DNA of 64,000 bases, from positions 1 through 64,000 of the forward strand of contig JAGYWI010000011.1 of NCBI GenBank assembly GCA_018606805.1. The letters run 5' to 3'. The notes beneath the pieces are model-generated. The model was not told the DNA's origin. It did no database searches and saw only the letters and a list, made by a program, of their open reading frames with translations. The first letter of the stretch is position 1, and every line of letters starts with the position of its first letter. Below are positions 54,519-62,710 of the stretch, in pieces. This DNA comes from Candidatus Magnetomicrobium cryptolimnococcus (lineage in GTDB: Bacteria; Nitrospirota; Thermodesulfovibrionia; Thermodesulfovibrionales; Magnetobacteriaceae). A program made the translations under genes and the position numbers.

Positions 54519-55331
54519 TTGAAAATTTGGAAAAACACTGCCACTCTTGAAGGTTACGATGAGGGGCTTATTTTTACTGATAATAAGAGTGAGGCTGATA
54601 TTGTATTGATAGGTAGTAAAACTATTAGCCTGGAGGAATTTTCAAACCTTAAGGGTATTTTCCGGGCTGGCATTGGTAAGGACAACATACCCCTTGAACG
54701 AGCCCAAGCAATGGGGCTTGTAGTGCATTTTCCATCTAAAGAAACTATTGACATCATCTATGAAGAAACTGCTAATTTTACCTGTGGATTGATCTTCAGA
54801 ATGCTTTATAGTGAAGTTGGGACTATAGAACCTTGGCTAAAGCGTGATCGTATGCAGTTAGCTGAAAAAGTGCTTGTTGTGATTGGTAAAGGAAATATTG
54901 GTAGCAAAGTGGCTGAAAAAATGAGCAATTTTATGCTGGTTAAAACTTATGACGTTTTGCATAATTCAGAAATAGAGTTGAAATATATGCTCTCAATAGC
55001 TGATTGTATTACCTTGCACATTCCAAAAAGTAAGGATAACTTAAAATTCATAGATAGGCAGAAGCTTTCTTGGATGAAGGATGGCGCAGTTGTGGTCAAT
55101 ACTGCCAGAGGGGCTATTATAGATGAAGAGGCTCTTTATATGGAACTTTTAAACGATCGTCTTCGCGCTGCATTTGATGTTTACTGGCATGAACCCTATT
55201 ATGGAAAGTTAAAGGAGTTTTATCCTTCCAGATTTTATATGACACCGCACGTAGCAAGTACTTGTAAAGGGTTTATACAAGGCTGCAGGCATGATCTTGA
55301 TAATCTCATAAGGGAGCTTAGCTATGCATAA
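54519..55331 (+). CDS. D-2-hydroxyacid dehydrogenase family protein
   Basis: A 270-residue NAD-dependent dehydrogenase with VVIGKGNIGSKVAEKM (about 119-134), NTARGAIIDEEAL (Arg), a catalytic Glu region and TPHVAST (His). It is shorter than usual (about 310-330) because the N-terminal domain is small. TTG start with GAGGAA 8 bp upstream. It overlaps the next gene by 8 bp. It probably reduces a 2-keto acid or oxidises a hydroxy acid group in the same pathway as the cyclase. Confidence 0.78.
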   Translation: MKIWKNTATLEGYDEGLIFTDNKSEADIVLIGSKTISLEEFSNLKGIFRAGIGKDNIPLERAQAMGLVVHFPSKETIDIIYEETANFTCGLIFRMLYSEVGTIEPWLKRDRMQLAEKVLVVIGKGNIGSKVAEKMSNFMLVKTYDVLHNSEIELKYMLSIADCITLHIPKSKDNLKFIDRQKLSWMKDGAVVVNTARGAIIDEEALYMELLNDRLRAAFDVYWHEPYYGKLKEFYPSRFYMTPHVASTCKGFIQGCRHDLDNLIRELSYA

Positions 55332-56310
55332 GGTTGGTATTATTGGATATGGGAAAATGGGAAGGATTCGCTATCAAGAGATATATAAAAGTGGTAGGGC
55401 CGAGATAGTGTCAGTGTTTGATCCACATTGCGTTGACTTGGAAATACACAGTGCAAATAGTGCTAATGAGATCATTAATAACCCATGTATTGATGCCATT
55501 TTTATCTGTACACCAAATTATTTAAATAAGCCATTGACAATACAGGGGCTTAAGGAAGGAAAACATGTCTTCTGTGAAAAACCTCCAGCGTTTACTGCTT
55601 TAGATATTAAAGAAATACGAGATATAGAGAAATATTCAGGAAAGGTTCTAATGTATGGATTTAATCATCGACATCACGAGAGCATTAAGCATATGAAGAG
55701 ATTGATTGATGAGCAAGAATACGGACGTGTGTTGTGGATGCGGGGACGTTATGGTAAAAGCGTAGATAATTCCTTTTATAATAATTGGCGTGCAAATATA
55801 GAAATGGCTGGTGGCGGAATACTTATTGATCAGGGGATTCACATGCTTGACCTTTTTCTTTACCTTGGCGGTGACTTTGACTCTGTACATGCTTCTGTTT
55901 CTAACCTTTACTGGAATTTGAGCGTAGAGGACAATGTCTTTGCCACCTTGGAAAATACAAAAACTGAAATGGCAGCATCACTTCATTCCACAATGACACA
56001 GTGGCGGCATCTGTTTTCGTTAGAAATTTTTTTAGAAAAAGGCTATCTTGTGCTAAATGGTCTTAAAACTTCTTCAAACACATATGGTGATGAAGTTCTC
56101 TCTATAGCAAAAAACCGCACCACTGCCCCTGCTGCCACATGGGAAGATGAAGAACACATAACATATCATATTGATGAATCATGGAAGTCAGAAATAAACG
56201 AGTTTTTTACAGCAATTGAGGACAACAGGGGTGTAAAAACTGGGAACTCTGGTGATGCCCTTAAACTAATGCATATTGTTGACAAGATTTATTCATATAG
56301 AAAAAAATAA
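55324..56310 (+). CDS. Gfo/Idh/MocA-family oxidoreductase
   Basis: A 328-residue protein with GYGKMGRIRYQEIY (8-21), FCEKPPAFTAL (about 85-95) with the family Lys, and GGGILIDQGIHMLDLFLYLG with Asp and His. It belongs to the inositol/glucose-type dehydrogenases, which fits a cyclitol or sugar 3-oxidation. It overlaps the upstream dehydrogenase, and is followed by the GmhA-like isomerase after 19 bp. Confidence 0.8.
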   Translation: MHKVGIIGYGKMGRIRYQEIYKSGRAEIVSVFDPHCVDLEIHSANSANEIINNPCIDAIFICTPNYLNKPLTIQGLKEGKHVFCEKPPAFTALDIKEIRDIEKYSGKVLMYGFNHRHHESIKHMKRLIDEQEYGRVLWMRGRYGKSVDNSFYNNWRANIEMAGGGILIDQGIHMLDLFLYLGGDFDSVHASVSNLYWNLSVEDNVFATLENTKTEMAASLHSTMTQWRHLFSLEIFLEKGYLVLNGLKTSSNTYGDEVLSIAKNRTTAPAATWEDEEHITYHIDESWKSEINEFFTAIEDNRGVKTGNSGDALKLMHIVDKIYSYRKK

Positions 56311-56329
56311 TACTTATAAGGTAAGAGTT

Positions 56330-56890
56330 ATGGATGATAAAGGATTTATAAAGGATTATATAGAACGATATAGACAATCTTTATTTGAAACTGATGTGTC
56401 CGAACAACTAATTTATATGAAAGAACTTTTAATAGACTTAAAAAAGCAAGACAATAAAGTTATTATAGCTGGCAATGGAGGCAGTGCTGCAATAGCAAGC
56501 CATGTGGCTGTTGATTTTACCAAGCAGGCTGGCATTAGAGCGGTAAATTTTAATGAAGCCGATCTCATTACCTGTTTTGCTAACGATTACGGATACGAAC
56601 ACTGGGTGGCAAAGGCTGTTGAGTTTTATGGTGATAAAGGTGATGTGGTTATATTGATAAGCTCAAGTGGCCAGTCAAAAAACATGATAAATGGAGCAGT
56701 GAAAGCAAAGGGGCTTGATATGAAGGTTATTACTTTTACGGGATTTAACAAGAACAATCCTCTTAAGATGGTAGGTGATTATAGTTTCTGGGTTGATAGT
56801 CGCGCCTATAATATTGTAGAAAACACTCATCAAGTATGGTTACTTATGCTATGTGATTTGATTATAGGTAAGGCAGAATATTCTGCATAG
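56330..56890 (+). CDS. gmhA: GmhA-like sedoheptulose-7-phosphate isomerase (SIS domain)
   Basis: A 186-residue SIS-domain protein: IIAGNGGSAAIASHVAVDF, then ANDYGYEHW, ISSSGQSKNMI and NTHQVWLLM. The GNGGSA and SSSGxSxN motifs bind the sugar phosphate. It would turn sedoheptulose 7-phosphate into D-glycero-D-manno-heptose 7-phosphate, feeding the HddA- and HddC-like enzymes far upstream. ATG 56330 (MDDKGF, behind AAGGTAAGAG) is preferred to a start at 56276 inside the previous gene. Another ketose isomerase is possible. Confidence 0.8.
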   Translation: MDDKGFIKDYIERYRQSLFETDVSEQLIYMKELLIDLKKQDNKVIIAGNGGSAAIASHVAVDFTKQAGIRAVNFNEADLITCFANDYGYEHWVAKAVEFYGDKGDVVILISSSGQSKNMINGAVKAKGLDMKVITFTGFNKNNPLKMVGDYSFWVDSRAYNIVENTHQVWLLMLCDLIIGKAEYSA

Positions 56891-56902
56891 ATTTGAATAA
56901 AT

Positions 56903-57655
56903 ATGTTTAAAACAGCTTTTCTTATAACAGCTCGTCTTAAGTCAACTAGGCTTCCTAAAAAAATTATACTTGAGGTGAAAGGCAAGCCTTTAATTGTTCA
57001 TATGATTGATAGGATAAAGAGGGCTATACATATCGATAAGATCGTAATCTGCACCTCTATCAATCCACAAGATAACCTTTTGGAGGATATTGCAAATAAG
57101 GAAGCAGTATACTGTTATAGGGGTAGTGAAAATGATGTATTAGAGAGGTTGCTAAGGGCTGCAAATAATCATGGGCTTGACTACTTTGCCAATATAACTG
57201 CTGATTGCCCAATGATTGATCCTTTATTGATAGATAAGGCTATTGAGGAATATGAAAAGACGAATGCAGATTTAGTAAAATATGACGATCAAAACAATGA
57301 TGTGCCTTTTAATTGCTATGTTATAAAAGTAACAGCCTTAAAAAAAATCTGTGAATTAAAGACTGAAACAGATACAGAATGTTGGCTTAATTATTTTAAA
57401 TCGAGTGGTAAGTTTAGAATTCACGAAATTCCTATGGAAAACCAATACAAACATGCTGCACTAAAAACATCGCTTGATTATCCAGAAGATTATGAATTTA
57501 TGAAAAAAGTATTTAATGTTTTATATGAATCCAACAAGTATTTTTCTTTACTTGACATCATAAATCTTGTTAACAATTGTCCTGATATTCTTGCTATCAA
57601 CTCTAATCCTGATTTATTAAAAAGGTGGAGAAAACACCAGATTTTCAATACATAA
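56903..57655 (+). CDS. SpsF-type cytidylyltransferase (third SpsF domain)
   Basis: A 250-residue nucleotidyltransferase closely similar in build to that at 45538: ITARLKSTRLPKKIILEVKG (7-26), ICTSINPQDNL, NITADCPMIDPLLID, and KTSLDYPEDYEFMKKVF. It has no adjacent NeuB, so either it activates the product of one of the other synthases or of the cyclitol cassette. Intact. Confidence 0.82.
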   Translation: MFKTAFLITARLKSTRLPKKIILEVKGKPLIVHMIDRIKRAIHIDKIVICTSINPQDNLLEDIANKEAVYCYRGSENDVLERLLRAANNHGLDYFANITADCPMIDPLLIDKAIEEYEKTNADLVKYDDQNNDVPFNCYVIKVTALKKICELKTETDTECWLNYFKSSGKFRIHEIPMENQYKHAALKTSLDYPEDYEFMKKVFNVLYESNKYFSLLDIINLVNNCPDILAINSNPDLLKRWRKHQIFNT

Positions 57656-57724
57656 AAATTTCAATAAATATAAAATTAATAACAATTATATAATGAATAT
57701 ATATAAATAGGATTTGAACACTAA

Positions 57725-59809
57725 ATGAAAAAAAATTATGTTAATAAATCACTATACTATAATTTATATATTGAAAGATTGTCTTTATTCAATGTCATAA
57801 CCCATTTATTACCGTTGCTGCTAAAAAATAATAAGCTTAATTGTTATTATATCGATATTACAAATGAAGCACTTAAAACTATATCATTTTTAAAGCATTT
57901 TTTTAAATTCCGATGTGAAGAACTTAAGTTCAAATTGATAGATTTGCGTGATGGTCCTAATTCAGATTCTTATAGATATCAAGTTCCATCAATAGATTTG
58001 TTTAAGGTTCGTCAGATGATTTCTAATAGTAATTTATACCAGTCTTTTTGTCATAAGAAGTATAATACACACAGGTTTCCTGAATATTTACTTCAAGCAA
58101 TTTCTAACAAGCATATGATTGACGACTGGAGAGCCCCTTATAAAGCCATTATGATTATTAAAATTGTTAATTGGCATATGAAAAAGCATAATATTTTACG
58201 GAGTGTATTAGTGCTAAGACTACGTCCCTATATAGATGTTATAATTCAATACGCTCAAGAACAAAAATTTAGTATTAATATAAAATCCAACCATGCATGG
58301 TTGCCCTATATTTTAAAACTAAAAAATGAGATAAAGAGATTCCCATGGTTAATTTTACTGGTCAAAAAAATAATATTTTTTTATCGTACAAAACAATGGG
58401 TCTCCAACGCGTGGTATAGAGAAAACAAATCAGTAACTCAATCATTTGTAGCTTCTGTTGGAAGAGGACATTTTCATTTTGAAAATGATGGATTAAATAC
58501 GGATGCGTTTTTTTGTTTTCAATCAAAACTAAATCCTCGTAAGATTATTTTTCCATTGACAGCTTCACTTCCACAAGAGGTGCTCGAGAAATTGTTTTCA
58601 AAAGGATTCCAACCGATAAATGTTTATTATGCTTATAATGCTAATTTACCTGTATTTATTGGACCAAAGCAACTATATGTGCGTAAATCTTTTCCATCTA
58701 TTATTAATAATAAAAAATCTTTTCCAGAAATATTTTCTGCCCGCTGTTGTATGAATGAGTACAACTATAGATATAGTTTTTGGAGAGAATTTTTTACTAA
58801 TAATGCAGTTAAGGTTTACTTGAGTTGGTATAGGTATGATGAAGATCATATTGCCATAGGTGATGCTATTCAAGAAACTGGCGGAATTATGGCAATGTGG
58901 CAGCTAGCGTTAGATGTTTTGCCTTCAATTGGAATGTCTATTTTCACAGATGTTTATTTTGCTTTTTCCACTTGGGGAAAAAACATTGAGAATCAGATGG
59001 GATCAAAAATATCCTATTATGTTGCAACTGGATTTACAAAAGATTATGTTGCTCCTATGTTGAGAAGTCTTGCCTTGCAAAAGAGAAAAGAACTGCAGTC
59101 ACATGGTGCAGAGAAAATCATCACAGTATATTGTGAAAATTCTTGTAGCGATGAAAGATGGAATTATGGTCATGACCTGCAGAGACAAAATTATTATTTC
59201 ATATTAGAAGAAGTGCTTAAAAAACCATGGTTAGGTGTAATATTTAAACCAAAAGCCCCTCAGACTTTAAGGAAAAGGCTCGGAGATATAAATATGTTAT
59301 TGGAAGAGGCAGAAAAGACTGGACGATGCTATGTATATGAAGATGTAAGTGTAAATGGATGTGCAAGTCCTTCGGCAATACCCCCTATTTTAGCTGCATT
59401 GTCGGCTGATATTGTTATTCATCCCCACTTATCTGCCGGCACCTGTGGATTTGAAAGTGCTTTGGAAGGCATTCCAGCAGTAATGATAGATAGAGAAGGT
59501 TATAAGAGCAGCCCTCTGTATCAACTGGGTATAGGAAACGTGGTCTTTCCTGATTGGCCATCATGTTTGGCAGCAATTTTTGAGGATTGGAATTCAACAA
59601 ATAAAAATCCATATTTTGGTTATTGGTCCCCACTGCTTAATGACCTTGATAATTTTCGTGATCGAAGAGCTGCAGAAAGAATGGGGAATTATATACATTG
59701 GATGTTAGAAGGATTTGACCATGGATTTGACCGCGACACTGTTTTGGCTAATACAGCCGAGAGGTATTGTAAAAAATGGGGATATGATAAGATTGTTTCT
59801 ATTCCTTAG
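57725..59809 (+). CDS. Large unrecognised protein, possibly a GT-B glycosyltransferase
   Basis: I do not recognise this 694-residue soluble protein. It has no signal peptide or membrane segments. The C-terminal third is best conserved in appearance: GVIFKPKAPQTLRKRL, then HPHLSAGTCGFESALEG at about 566-582, followed by VMIDREG and FPDW. A late glycine/glutamate-rich segment protecting a donor phosphate is typical of GT-B enzymes of CDP-glycerol- or capsule-type. A short hydrophobic run FPWLILLVKKIIFFY near 205-219 could touch the membrane. A glycosyltransferase is a guess from fold hints and context. Confidence 0.5.
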   Translation: MKKNYVNKSLYYNLYIERLSLFNVITHLLPLLLKNNKLNCYYIDITNEALKTISFLKHFFKFRCEELKFKLIDLRDGPNSDSYRYQVPSIDLFKVRQMISNSNLYQSFCHKKYNTHRFPEYLLQAISNKHMIDDWRAPYKAIMIIKIVNWHMKKHNILRSVLVLRLRPYIDVIIQYAQEQKFSINIKSNHAWLPYILKLKNEIKRFPWLILLVKKIIFFYRTKQWVSNAWYRENKSVTQSFVASVGRGHFHFENDGLNTDAFFCFQSKLNPRKIIFPLTASLPQEVLEKLFSKGFQPINVYYAYNANLPVFIGPKQLYVRKSFPSIINNKKSFPEIFSARCCMNEYNYRYSFWREFFTNNAVKVYLSWYRYDEDHIAIGDAIQETGGIMAMWQLALDVLPSIGMSIFTDVYFAFSTWGKNIENQMGSKISYYVATGFTKDYVAPMLRSLALQKRKELQSHGAEKIITVYCENSCSDERWNYGHDLQRQNYYFILEEVLKKPWLGVIFKPKAPQTLRKRLGDINMLLEEAEKTGRCYVYEDVSVNGCASPSAIPPILAALSADIVIHPHLSAGTCGFESALEGIPAVMIDREGYKSSPLYQLGIGNVVFPDWPSCLAAIFEDWNSTNKNPYFGYWSPLLNDLDNFRDRRAAERMGNYIHWMLEGFDHGFDRDTVLANTAERYCKKWGYDKIVSIP

Positions 59810-59827
59810 ATAAACCAGAGTACTTAA

Positions 59828-60757
59828 ATGAAACAAATAGCATTAAAAGGACACTCAGGATGTAAGATTTATTTAAATATTCCTTCCAAAGGAAAGCCGT
59901 TTGTTAGAAAGATTTCTAAAGACATTCAATATAATGAGAGATTAAGAAATCAATGTAATAGACAGAGAGAATATAAAAGTAATTATGCATATGTACCACA
60001 AGTCTTAGAAGAAGGTAAAATAAATAATTTGTATTATTTTGATATGGAGTATATCCGCGGTATTAATATGACATTTCTTTTAAGCTCTTGTTCTATTAAT
60101 ACATTAGATAACATAGCTAAGTTATTAATTAATATAGTTAATGAAAATAAAAATAAAGAACAATATTACAATACTAATGTAAGTGATATTGTAGATAAAA
60201 AGTTAAGAAAAATGTCGCATACTTTAAGTGTTTTTAAAGATAACAAAATAATAAAAAGTGTATTTAATATGTTATCAGACAATAATTGGTCAAAAATTGT
60301 TTGCTCCCGTTCTCATGGAGATTTAACACTTGAAAATATAATATACAGTAATGATGGCAAATTTTATTTGATTGATTTTTTAGATACATTTATAGAAACG
60401 TGGATAGGTGATGTAAGTAAAATATATCAGGATTTGCTTGTTGGGTGGTCATTTAGGAATGAAATCATAAAAACAAAGCCTACATCAGAAAATATAAAAG
60501 TAAGGGTTCTATTATTAGGTAAACAATTTAGTTGTATGTTAAGCGATATTATTGATGATAATAAAATTTGGGAAGATATTTTTTGTTTTTTGTTGTTTGA
60601 TCTATTAAGGATTATCCCTTATATACAAGATGAAGCAATATATTCTTTTGTTATGAAATCAATGGAAGAAGTTCTATGTATAGCCGATAAAGGAGGGTTG
60701 TATGGGCACATTAATAGTACCATGTGCTGGCCGATCTACGAGATTTCCAGGGGTTAG
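59828..60757 (+). CDS. Aminoglycoside/choline-kinase-like phosphotransferase
   Basis: A 309-residue kinase-fold protein with the catalytic loop HGDLTLENII (about 163-172) and YLIDFLDT (about 179-186; metal-binding Asp). It would phosphorylate a small alcohol or sugar. It overlaps the next gene, a nucleotidyltransferase, by 56 bp, a pairing reminiscent of choline kinase plus cytidylyltransferase (licA/licC). The true substrate is unknown. Confidence 0.72.
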   Translation: MKQIALKGHSGCKIYLNIPSKGKPFVRKISKDIQYNERLRNQCNRQREYKSNYAYVPQVLEEGKINNLYYFDMEYIRGINMTFLLSSCSINTLDNIAKLLINIVNENKNKEQYYNTNVSDIVDKKLRKMSHTLSVFKDNKIIKSVFNMLSDNNWSKIVCSRSHGDLTLENIIYSNDGKFYLIDFLDTFIETWIGDVSKIYQDLLVGWSFRNEIIKTKPTSENIKVRVLLLGKQFSCMLSDIIDDNKIWEDIFCFLLFDLLRIIPYIQDEAIYSFVMKSMEEVLCIADKGGLYGHINSTMCWPIYEISRG

Positions 60758-61757
60758 ACCAAAATGGATGTTGACATATCCTGATGGTAAATTAATGATT
60801 CAAAAATCTATAGAGGGACTGTTAATCAAAAACTTAGAAAGGATTATTATCACTATTGTCAAAGAACACTGTGATAAATTTGATGCAGATATATGGTTAA
60901 AAAATGCCATTGGAAATGATATAGAAATATGTATTTTGGATGCTTATACTTCTTCGCAGAGTGAAACTGTCTCATTAACAATTAACAAGATGAATGTGAG
61001 CGGTGGATTTATTTCCAAGGACTCAGATGGATATGTAGAGGTAGAAATTAGTGAGTTTGAAAATTTCCTTGTTGGTGCAGATTTAAAAAAAAATATGGAA
61101 GTTTCAAATGTAGCAGGTAAAAGTTTTATTATTCTTAATGAGCAAAATATGGTTAATGATATTATTGAAAAATCTGTATGTTCAAATATAATTAATATAG
61201 GTGTTTATGGTTTTAGCTCGGCACAGGATTTTCTTGAAGCACAAGAGGTTGTAAAGCAAGCTTGGAACTCTGCAAAAAGTGAGATATATTTAAGTCATGT
61301 TGTATCCTATATGATAGGACAGGGCAGTTTTTTTTCATATAAAGAAGCTGTTAACTATGAGGATTGGGGATTGCTTAGTGATTGGAATCGTTCAATTAGT
61401 CGGAAGAAAACATATTTTATAGATATTGATGGTGTGGTTTTTAAAAATAAAGGACGGTATGGAAAGGTAAACTGGAGTACAGCTGATGTTCCACTTGAGA
61501 ATAATGTTAAGACGATTAAAAAAATAGCTGAAAAGGGTGGTCAAATTATTTTTTGTACTGCCAGAGTAGAACAATACAGGGAAAAAGTAGAACAATCTCT
61601 TAGGGCATTAGACATTTCGTGGCATAGCATAGTAATGGGATGCAATCATTCTCAGAGGGTTCTAATTAACGATTATTCCAATACAAATCCTTATCCATCT
61701 TGTACCGCTATAAATTTACAAAGAGATAGTGATACCTTAGAGGACTATATTTTATAA
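60702..61757 (+). CDS. Nucleotidyltransferase fused to a HAD-like phosphatase domain
   Basis: A 351-residue fusion. Residues 1-230 are a nucleotidyltransferase-like domain with PCAGRSTRFPGVRPKWML (7-24). Residues 238-351 are HAD-like, with FIDIDGVVF (about 240-248; the DxDG nucleophile site) and IIFCTARVEQYREKV. ATG is behind GGAGGG. Since no GmhB phosphatase was found, the HAD half is one candidate for a missing sugar-phosphate phosphatase, but it more resembles capsule-biosynthesis HAD domains. The upstream kinase is coupled to it. Confidence 0.72.
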   Translation: MGTLIVPCAGRSTRFPGVRPKWMLTYPDGKLMIQKSIEGLLIKNLERIIITIVKEHCDKFDADIWLKNAIGNDIEICILDAYTSSQSETVSLTINKMNVSGGFISKDSDGYVEVEISEFENFLVGADLKKNMEVSNVAGKSFIILNEQNMVNDIIEKSVCSNIINIGVYGFSSAQDFLEAQEVVKQAWNSAKSEIYLSHVVSYMIGQGSFFSYKEAVNYEDWGLLSDWNRSISRKKTYFIDIDGVVFKNKGRYGKVNWSTADVPLENNVKTIKKIAEKGGQIIFCTARVEQYREKVEQSLRALDISWHSIVMGCNHSQRVLINDYSNTNPYPSCTAINLQRDSDTLEDYIL

Positions 61758-61769
61758 GGATTGTTTAAT

Positions 61770-62705
61770 ATGCAAAAAAAAAATAATTTAATTACGTATG
61801 TATATTTAGAAACATCAAATGTTTGTAATTTAGATTGCGTATACTGCAATAGAAGGAATGTTGTAAAAACCCCCACATATATGTCTCTTAAACAATGGGA
61901 TATAGTATTAGAGAAATTATCTATATATCCAATAAGCGAAGCAAAACTTATGGGTTTAGGTGAGCCTTTTTTTCACCCTGATTTCCATAACATATGTAAA
62001 AATTTTAAAGGTATCTTCCCTAATGCCTTCACAATCACTGCAACGAATTGTCAGTATCAATTAAATGATAATTTTATAAAAACTCTTCCTTATATAGATA
62101 TCTTGTATCTTTCCATTGATGGATATGAAGAAAACTATGAAAGATTTAGACCTAAAGCAAGTTGGGATAAATTAATAAAATTCCTTGATGACTTAACAAA
62201 ACTAGATCGAGGCAAGACTAGAATAACTATTAACTATGTTGTAAATAATATGAATTATAAGGACATAGAAAAAATACATAAAATGGTTTTATCGAAATAC
62301 AACTATATTGAAGAGGTAAGGCTTAATATTGCGCAGTGGTGGAGTGAAGATGAAGAATGTAATATGGATTCTATAAGTAAAGAACTTATTAATACGTTAA
62401 TTAAGTATAAAAAAAATGTAAAGGGTAAATCTCCATGGACATTCTCAGAATGTTTTTGGCCTATAAGGGGTTTTTATATGGATGTATATGGTAATGTAAA
62501 AATTTGCTGTCTAAATACTTCAACAGAACCAATTGGCAATATATTTGAATCGAATATAGAAGAAATTAGACTCTCATCTAAGTTGCTTCAGGTTAGAAAA
62601 GAATGTAATAATGATACGCCTGGTCTTCATTGTAGAAAATGTGATTATAAGAGATTATCCCCTATTTTAGCACCTATATTTACCTTAAATACAGCGGAGA
62701 TATAA
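61770..62705 (+). CDS. Radical SAM/SPASM-type enzyme
   Basis: A 311-residue protein with the cluster motif CNLDCVYC (Cys 19, 23, 26), LGEPFFHPDF (GGEP-like) and a C-terminal cysteine set including ICCLN and CRKCD, typical of SPASM or twitch auxiliary clusters. ATG 61770 (MQKKNN) with AAGGA upstream is preferred over a TTG nine bases earlier. It would bind auxiliary iron-sulfur clusters. Substrate unknown. It lacks the B12-type N-terminal domain of the others. Confidence 0.78.
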   Translation: MQKKNNLITYVYLETSNVCNLDCVYCNRRNVVKTPTYMSLKQWDIVLEKLSIYPISEAKLMGLGEPFFHPDFHNICKNFKGIFPNAFTITATNCQYQLNDNFIKTLPYIDILYLSIDGYEENYERFRPKASWDKLIKFLDDLTKLDRGKTRITINYVVNNMNYKDIEKIHKMVLSKYNYIEEVRLNIAQWWSEDEECNMDSISKELINTLIKYKKNVKGKSPWTFSECFWPIRGFYMDVYGNVKICCLNTSTEPIGNIFESNIEEIRLSSKLLQVRKECNNDTPGLHCRKCDYKRLSPILAPIFTLNTAEI

Positions 62706-62710
62706 TTATC

